A stretch of DNA of 44,256 bases from positions 1 through 44,256 of the IMG/VR virus record IMGVR_UViG_3300030110_004183. One strand, written 5' to 3'. Made by a program: the position numbers and the translations under genes. The notes under the pieces were generated by a model, which saw nothing but the letters and a program-made list of their open reading frames with translations, did no database searches and was not told the DNA's origin. Origin of the DNA: a virus. Positions 6,675-15,600 of this stretch are shown one piece after another. How positions within the stretch are numbered: the first letter of the stretch is position 1; every line of letters starts with the position of its first letter.

Positions 6675-9600
6675 GTGCCTGAGCTTGTAAACTTCAAAGA
6701 CTGGTCAGCGACCAGCGAACTGACAGACCCCGTAGACCTTAGAATCGCCCACACGGATCATCTACGGGAATCGTATTTTAAAGAAGGGTCTTATAACGAA
6801 GAGATAGAACGACTCCTAAACGGGACTTTAGTAGACTCTTTACGGACGCCTGTTGAACAAGGAGGAGCCGGTCTTGAAAATGAGCAGATCTCTGAGGCAC
6901 TTAATCGGCCAGAACCAGAACCAACGTTTGAGGAAAAAGAACGACTGGTCAATAGTTCAGGAGTTGTAGATTTCAGCTCTGAAGATGGTGCGGCCATCAG
7001 GTCGTATAACGCTTTCTTAAAAGTAAAAGGAAGCGGGGAAGCTACTAACGAGTTTCTTGCCCAAGAAGAAGAGTTACTGGCTAATGTCACTGACGTTGTA
7101 AATAGAAATTACAACAGCGCGGTAGACAAACTAAGAGCAGACGGGGCATCCCCATTTGTCCGCATAGCAAACCCTGAGGGTGGTTACTTTTTAAAAAGCG
7201 GGCCAGCGGCAGAGGGCCTGACTACTTACGAAGCCTATCAACAGAGCGTGGACGCTGGGTTCCTCACTCCCCGCGATATACGAGGAGTGCAGCAGGCGAT
7301 GACTCTTTATGGGGATAGTGGTGTAGCACTTCACAAGCGGGCTCATTATGAGGATGCCTTACTCGCTTTAAACACAGCCCTAAAAAGCGACCAAGATATA
7401 ACTTCTTTTACAAACTCTATAAAACGTTATGTCGATAGGTTCAAAGACTCTGGAGACAGAGTTAATGCAGAGTTAAATGAAGAGCTTCGTGCTGATGTAG
7501 TAGAAGAACTTGAGTACCTACTGCCAGATTCGTCCTCTATACCGTTGAAGGACCGCCTTGCCGCCGTTGAGTACATGGCTGGCGAGATGGCCATGTCAGG
7601 AGGCACTATTAGTTTCGACGATGAGAACCTAGCAAACAATGTCCGCACCTACGGTTATGGGGATAAAGTTATTCATGGTGACCTTCTCGCTAAGAAATCT
7701 CAGTTTGAAGAATCTATTGCAGGGTTTTCTGAACCAGAGAAAGAGAAACTAAGACTGCGACGGAGAACAAGGCTCAACGGAGCAATGTTTAACGACTTCA
7801 ATGAAGTCATAAATAGGACATACTTAGGCACTAAGTGGAATGAGGCAGTAGCTCAAGGATTACTTGATGGCAAAGAAGAGGCCGAAATCTTCGACGAGTT
7901 TTTCGAGAACAACGAATACAGTGAGTTTAGGAATGAGACTTTGGGGTCTGTCCTAAGATCTATCCCAGATGCTTTTACTGACACGGTCGCTGCGCTAGGT
8001 GTTGCTGCGACAAGCGCGGGAGGAAAAGAGCCAAATAAACTGGCTCAAGATACTCTCCTGAAGAATCAAAGAGAACGCGCAGCTAGAGCACGGTTGGCAA
8101 ACATGATGGGCGACAACGTGGGATGGGTCACAACCCTTTCGTCTATGATTGCGCCTGTAACTGTTGATCTTGGGGCTACGGCATTCTTAACCGCGACTAC
8201 CGGTGTGGGCGGGGCTGGGTATCTTGCCCTTAAAAGTGGGGCAAAACTTACTGCTAAAGGCATAGCTACAGGTATTATTGCGGGCTCCCTTAAAAGACAA
8301 ACAGTTAAAGGGGCATTAGAAACCACAGAGCAAGCCGCCGACAGACTGCTGGCCAAAGATTTAATCACTTCGTTCGGCAAGAAAAAGAAAACCTTCGCCA
8401 ATAAAGAGACAAGAGAAGCTTTTGAAAAGGCCACTGCTGTAGACGTTATTAAAAAGTACAACGAAGTAGTAGCGAAACGTTTGGTTTTGGAGCCCGCTAT
8501 GCTTGTACCTGCGGCTACCCGCAGTGGAGGCATGACTTACGCTTCTGTGTACAGTGCTTTGCCTGACGATATGCCGTCTGAAGAAAGACATCAGAAGGCT
8601 TTGGGAGCGGGGCTCATGGCCTCTGCGGTTACAGCAAGTCTTGTATTTGGGTTCCGCAGGATTGGAATGGGCGGTGTAGAAGATTTTATCGTCGGTCGCG
8701 CTAGTGTTACCCAAGTAAGGGAACAGCTTAAACGCACTGTCGCCAACACGGTTACTCACAGATCTAGCATCCAGAAACTAGGGCAATTACCTGATGATGT
8801 CTACGACGCGGCTTTAGCAAAAATAGCTGCGGATGGGATTAAAAGCTCGTGGAAAAATTTTGTCTTTACAAATGCGATGCTTCGCCACGGGAAAAATTTT
8901 GCTGATGAGGCTTTAGAAGAAGGACTGGATGAGTTCATCAATAGCTTCATTCAGACGGGGTTCACTGGAGAAGACATGCCCTTCTCAGATCGAGTCACTG
9001 GCGCTTTTATTGCGGCGGCCTACGGAGGAGCCTTTGGATTGGGCATGCCCGTCTTTAGGGACACACTGGGCCGCACCGTACGGGGGTCGGCTGTTACTAG
9101 TGAGAGGGCGGCTAAAAGAGAGGTAGCCACACGAATAGCGGAGGAGATAAATACACAACGCGCCAAAGAAGCCGGTCAGAAATTGAGAGATCTGGACAGT
9201 CCTATGACAGCAGATGCTGTTCAGGACATCATGGACGAAAGGGAAAGGGCAAACATCGACCCAGAAAGAGCCACCGACCCCTTTTACCGAAGTGGCCCAC
9301 GAGAACCCGCGCAAACCCAAGAGCAAACCCAAGAGCAAACCCAAGAGCAAACCGAACCATCTGAGATCACCCCTGTTGAGGAAAGAGAGAAACCCCAAAA
9401 TGTTGTTGAAGCCTATGCCCGTTTAGGCGTGGCTGTGGGCGCTACTTTTGCTCAGATACAAACTGCTTACCGTAATTTAGTACGTACAAATCACCCTGAT
9501 GTGAATCCTGCTCCTGAAGCGGAGCAAGTAATGCAGGAGATCAACGAGGCTTGGGACATAATCAAGAAAGACGCAGCGGATCAAGTAGTAGACGCCGTAT

Positions 9601-12600
9601 CTAAAGCGGCTCCCGAACAACATGAAGCCGCTGCTGAGGAAGAAATAATCAGAACCTCTGGTCGTGAAGGAGGTCAGATAGTACCTGTGACTCAGGTTAA
9701 AGTTCCGACCCCTATCGAAATAGAGGACTACTTCAGAGATCTTTCTGCGCAAGTGCTTACTAGACCAGACCCAGATCCTTCAGACCTAATTACAGTAGAA
9801 GCACTGGAAAGAGAAGAGGCAGAAGAAGCAGAAGCACGAGAGGAAGCAGACAAAGCACGAGAAGAAGCAGAAAAAGCGAGGAGGGGCAGTATGCCTTCTC
9901 TGAACACTAACCAACTAGCTGCTATTAAATCTTCTCTGCCAGCCGACTTGTACCAAAGGTTACTGGATAATAAAGTTAAGTACTCTAATAGACCCTTCGT
10001 CGCTTCATCTTCTACTACAGATGTTACAGAAGAAGAGTATGCTTTGATTATAGACGCTTTAGAGAAACGAAAAAATAAGCTCTTAAATAACCCCCCTAAG
10101 GGCGAGCTGACTTTAACGTCTCTTAACAAGAAACTAAAATCTTTTGGTGTCACTGTTAAGAAGTCTTCGACAGTAAACCCAACTACGGGAGAACCAGTCG
10201 GCCTAATATTTGGCGGTAAACCAACACAGATAGCGGACGTTAATGACCAACCGTTTAATTATTGGGTTACTGAAGCGCACGCAAATGTCGTCGGGGCACT
10301 TACTTATGCTCCCAGCCCTACAGTGGCAGAAGAACAGGCGTTGATAGACGAAGCAGGCAATGAGGCTGACGCCCAAGAAGAACTTAAAATATCAGACGAA
10401 GACCTCCAAGACTATGCTGAGAAGGCAACCGAAGCTGGGGTAGATGCTGAAGCCGCAGTAGAGGTGCTTAGAGCTGTAGCTGAAAACGAAGCTAGTGTAA
10501 GCGAAGAAACAGATGAGTCTTTAGAAGAAGACGAAGGACCAATCACTAAGACTGAATCCGTCGCCCGAAGGTTGGAACAAATGGCTGAACAACGCCGAAA
10601 GGACAGAAGCGAAAGAGGAACTACTTTTAATTTAGGTGTTGATCCGACAGATCTTGCAGACCTAGCTATTATTGGGGCAGCGTATATAGCCCGAAAAGTA
10701 GCTAACTTTGAAGCGTGGGTAAAAAAATTACTTAGTGACCCTAACGTCTCGTTCACAGAAAAAGAACTAAAGCCCCACCTACGCGACATCTTTGCAGAAT
10801 CAAAACGAGTTTTTCGAGAAGAATTCAATGCATCTGAAGATACTGCGGAGAATGATCCCGACAGTATCGAAGGAGATATTGAAGAGAACGTCGAGTACCC
10901 TGATGTATATGCGAACAGAGTTTTGCGAGACAGGATCAGAGAGCTTGTACACCAGCATGTCAGGTCAGGCATTCCAGTTAAAATAACAAAAGAAAAACCT
11001 TATGGTTTCCCTGATGCGGCATTCAATGCAAATACACTGCTTGGGGAAGGTGGAACAAGGACCAGAAAGTGGACTAGGGATGCCCTTAACACGACAATCA
11101 ATAACCGTATTAAAAAACTGTACCCCGTACTAACGGTTAATGAAGCTGTTAAAGCCGCTAAAACAGTTGGTTTAACAGAAGCTCAGTCTAATAAACTGAT
11201 GGTTGGGGTGGGTAAGCCCTCTTTACTTAAAAACAAAGAAGCTAACCGTAAGTCAGGCGCATTGTATGAATTTGACACGGCATTCGGTGTTTTTAATAAC
11301 AACCCTATAAGTGTTCGCGCTCTTCTAAAAAAGAAGATGATAGTAAGAGTGCCTGACTCTTACATAAAAAATGGGGAGTATATTGGCAACCCAGCCATTG
11401 CTGTTGTTGAAAAGTTCGACTCCCTTACCAACAGAAAAATTTTCTTCGCTGTAGACGTTGAAATACCTGTCGAAGGTGCTGAGTTTACTAAAAGGTCCGC
11501 TGTCTACGGGGACTCTCTTTTGACGGATCTGCCTGCTTACTTAGAAGGGCATTTAAAAATAAATGAAGTCACTGGTTACCCTTCGTTCTACCTGAACGCA
11601 GAACTAGGTAAGACTAACGAAGACGGCGACCCCGTAGGAGAGCAACTAATTGTTTTCAATTCCGAAAAAGATAAAGAGGCAAGAGGGGGGCCACTCGCTC
11701 CTTTGAACGCGTTATTTGCTAAAGAGTATTCAAGCATAGTACAAGGCAAGCCTACTAGCGAGTTCGGGTTTGCGGTACGTAGAATACTCAATGTTGGGGT
11801 TACAAGTGAAGAGAGCGCAACACTAAGGGCGTTAGCTTTAGCTGAAGTATACACTACTCTCCAAAAAAGGACTCAACTATTCACCTACCACCCGTCCTAT
11901 AGGAAAAGGACAGTTACAGTAGAGGGCGACCAGAAAGTAGTTACCATCCATGAGATAGACCCCGAAGTAAGCACAGAAGAACTGTCTTCACAGATTGAAC
12001 CAGAGAGTATGGTTTACTATAAACCTACAGCTAGGTTTAGAAAGCCCCTACCGGTAGGAGAAAAAGTTAATAGCCTTGAGAATAAAGCCGCGTTCTTATT
12101 GAAGTATGGGTTCCCAGATAATAAAGACCGCCCCAAGATTACAACCACCCCCAATTCTGTTACACTTGTTGAAAACTGGCCTGAAGTAACTATCCGCGCA
12201 TTCTTTGGTAAAGAAGCAAGAGACTACTTAGCTTATACTAAAGAGGGTTCTGACCCTGCGGTTACGAACCTCTATGCGATTATACGTGATGCAGGTAGTA
12301 GAGCACGTAAAAGGCTCCAAGATCGACGGGGACTGCTATTCCCAGATATTTCTACAATATCTTATGACGCCTCTCAAACTATCACTGAGTTCGAGACAAG
12401 CCAACAAGAACTGGCATCAGAACAAGGTATAGATCAGCAAGATCTACCCATCGCTACTGAAGCTCAGATCCAAGAATTTGGGGTCGGCAACCTTACTGGC
12501 GACGAAGTGCAGGCTCTGTGGCGGACGGCCACAATCAACGCCTCCGACATGGAAAGCGCGGCCAAGGCTATTCGCGTAGGGGTAAGAAACTATCTAAGAG

Positions 12601-15600
12601 AAAGAGGCCCTGATACCGTAGCAAAACAAAAACTGTTTACTGATGCGCTGAGGCGCGTTGTCGATGCTGTTGAAGGTGATGCGGCCCCGCCTCACATCCT
12701 TGCACAGACTCAACCTGCCCCCATCTTTGAGCATTTGTTAAATGTAGCGCGGCGTAATCACGCCTCCGACCCCCTTGTCCTGCGCCTGAAAGAAGCTATT
12801 GCAAAAGAAGAAGTGCTAAATAATTGGGAAGCGATAAACCTGATAAGCAATTTCTCTCCCATGTTGCGGACCATTGATTCTGAGACAGGGATGCTGAAAC
12901 GCCCAGAGATAACAGAGGAGGTCGCCAGAGGAGTGTTGTCTAAGTTAGGAGTTAATAACGCCCCGTCTATCTTTATTGGTAAGAAGCTCCAGTATTATCG
13001 GCGCAAGAATCAGTTCACGGTGAATAGGCTGGGCCTTGTGTCGGGGGACTCGTCTTCTGTAATAGACGCTTTAAATAAGATAAAGAAGTCTAGCCGTAAC
13101 AGGCAGCACCGATTGGTAGCGGAGTTACTACTACGTGACCCAGACTTAATTAGCCGCGTCAGATTTTCTATATATGATGTACAGGATGGGAGCGCAGGTA
13201 ACTACACCACGTTTGCAGATGGATCAAAGATGGTAAGCATCAACCTGTCCGGTTTCTACGGACAAGGGGTTGAGTCCGTACTGCTCCATGAATATCTACA
13301 TGCCTTTACTATCGACCTTCTGTCCAAACCAGACTCTGAGCTTACCCCCAAACAACGTGGGGCTAAGAAAAGGTTAGAGGGTTTGTACAAGATTGCCTCA
13401 GAATCTAGGAATCCCGCCGCAGAAAACCTTGAGTTTGACCACGCCCTTTCGAGTCTTGAAGAGTTCATAGCTACTTTCTTCTCGTCTTCTACGTTTCAGA
13501 GCACACTGAAAAGTACGCAGCCTAAAAAAGAGCAGCGGAATCTTTTCCGGCGCATAGCCGATGCAATCCTAGATTTGTTTGGTATTCGGTCAGACGCTAA
13601 ATTCCGTGACGCTTTCGACGACCTAGTAGATTTTGCCAACATCGGTAATGCCCAAGATCAAACCACGCTCTTTGGCGATTTAGAGACTAGAATAGATAGG
13701 GCTAGGGCGCGTTACCGCAACGTGGAGAAGCCTGACTTTATGAAGTCTAAATCCTCAGGTGCAAGGTTTAGTCCCTTCGGATCTGAGGGCGGGCTTGAAG
13801 CAGGAGAAATGAATGCTGAACAGGAGGCAGGAATCCAAGCACTTGTGGAAGAATCTTTGAGCAGCATCCCTCCTTCTGTCGCAGTGTCGATGGTTGAAAC
13901 GGCAGATGAAGTTCCCAGTATTTTTTCAGGTAGGTCTGACGAAGCCTTCGCTTCTGTAGTAGTAGAGAAAGACGGGGAGAGAGTACCCGTCATTTATGTA
14001 GTTCGAGAGAATCTAGTGCGAGGCTTGTTTGCTAAGAGTGCAATAGTGGAGAACGAGTTGCACCTTAAAGGCATCATGGATTCTATTATTGCTGAGGAGC
14101 TGGGGCACATAGCAGAGTTCAAAGCAATCCCCCTCGCGGAACTGAACACTCTGATTGAAACGTTTAGTGCGACAGAATTCAACGAGTTTGTAGACGAGTA
14201 TACCCGCAACCCTGATTTACGCGCCGCCCTTAAACAAGGTATTGCTGACAATGATTTAGAGACTATGCAGCAAGTCATGGGCGAGAAGTTACTCAGCATC
14301 TTAAAGAGGGTGACTCGCGGGTATACTACTCAAGAGGATGTTGCGTTTTACGAGTCCAGCCCAAGCACCCTTCGCATAATGCTCCGGTACATCGCAGGGG
14401 TATTCCGCAGGATGTCTGCTCGATATAACCTCAAGAAAGATAACCCAGAGTTGGCGGTTATGATAAACCGCATGGCTCATGAACTTAGGTTCTTGGCCAA
14501 TGGAGGTGCCGCTCGCGCCAGACACATGCCCTTTGACCCGCGTAACCCTAATGCTGGGTTTGATGTTATAACCCGTCGTTTCGATAATTCACTTAACGAC
14601 ATCGGTGATGACACTACCCCAGAGCAAGTGATCGCTAGGTTCCAAGGAATGTTTGATACCTTGGAGCTGCCTCTAGGCGTGTTTTCTAGGGGCAAATACC
14701 AAGGCTATACAGGTATGAGCGCTCTGAAGTTTGGGGACACGGATCCTAGAATTACGGAGATAAAGAAAAAAGAGCGGGCATTTATAAACGCGTCTGAGAA
14801 ACTTAGCAATGCCAAGCTTGCCGCTTTCCAAAAAGTACGGGAAAGATATCCTCAAATAGACGACGCGCTCATTTCGAGAGCAACGGGCAGTAGCGAAAAT
14901 GTAACAGTAGACCCTGAGTTCAGGCAGGATCTTAGGGAGTCTTACTGGTCATGGAGGAAAGACTTAAAAGCAAGAACTGATGCGGGCGAAGCAGAAGCTG
15001 CTGGGTTCACTAGAGAAAACATCAAAGCTAAATACAGAGAGTTAGTGGTCGCCCCGATGCGTAAAGAACGCGAGAGGCTACAAGAAGAAGTCCGCAAGGA
15101 TATTGATGCCGCGCGGGAGAACATCCGACAAATAGCTCCTGATTTAGCTGACTCTGTACTAGAGCTACGTTTGTTACTAGACGCCTTTAGTTTAGTAATG
15201 AAAAAGACCTTCGGCCTTGAAGGTAAAGTAATGGCCAAAGTAGAAAGCCAAGTGGGTGTTTATCTCACACGCCAGTACAGGGTCTTTGAAGAGGAAGGAT
15301 TCAGAGATAGGATCATGTCGGATAAGACAACGGAAGCGTTCACTGAAGCCTACGAGTATATGCGTCGGCAGTGGATCAAGACCCAAGCTAAGAAAATCCG
15401 TGCGAAGGCAAGAAATGAAGGGGAGTCAATGACTGAAGAAGAGTCGTTGGAAAAATCAAAGCAAGAGCTAGAGCAGGCTTCAGATACAGGTCGGGATCCG
15501 ATCCATGCTATGATGTCTACCTATCTGAAGGCTATGGAGAAACGGGCGAAGAGCGAAGAGTATCGTCTACCAAAAGGAGTAGGCAGGTCTTTGCTAAATA

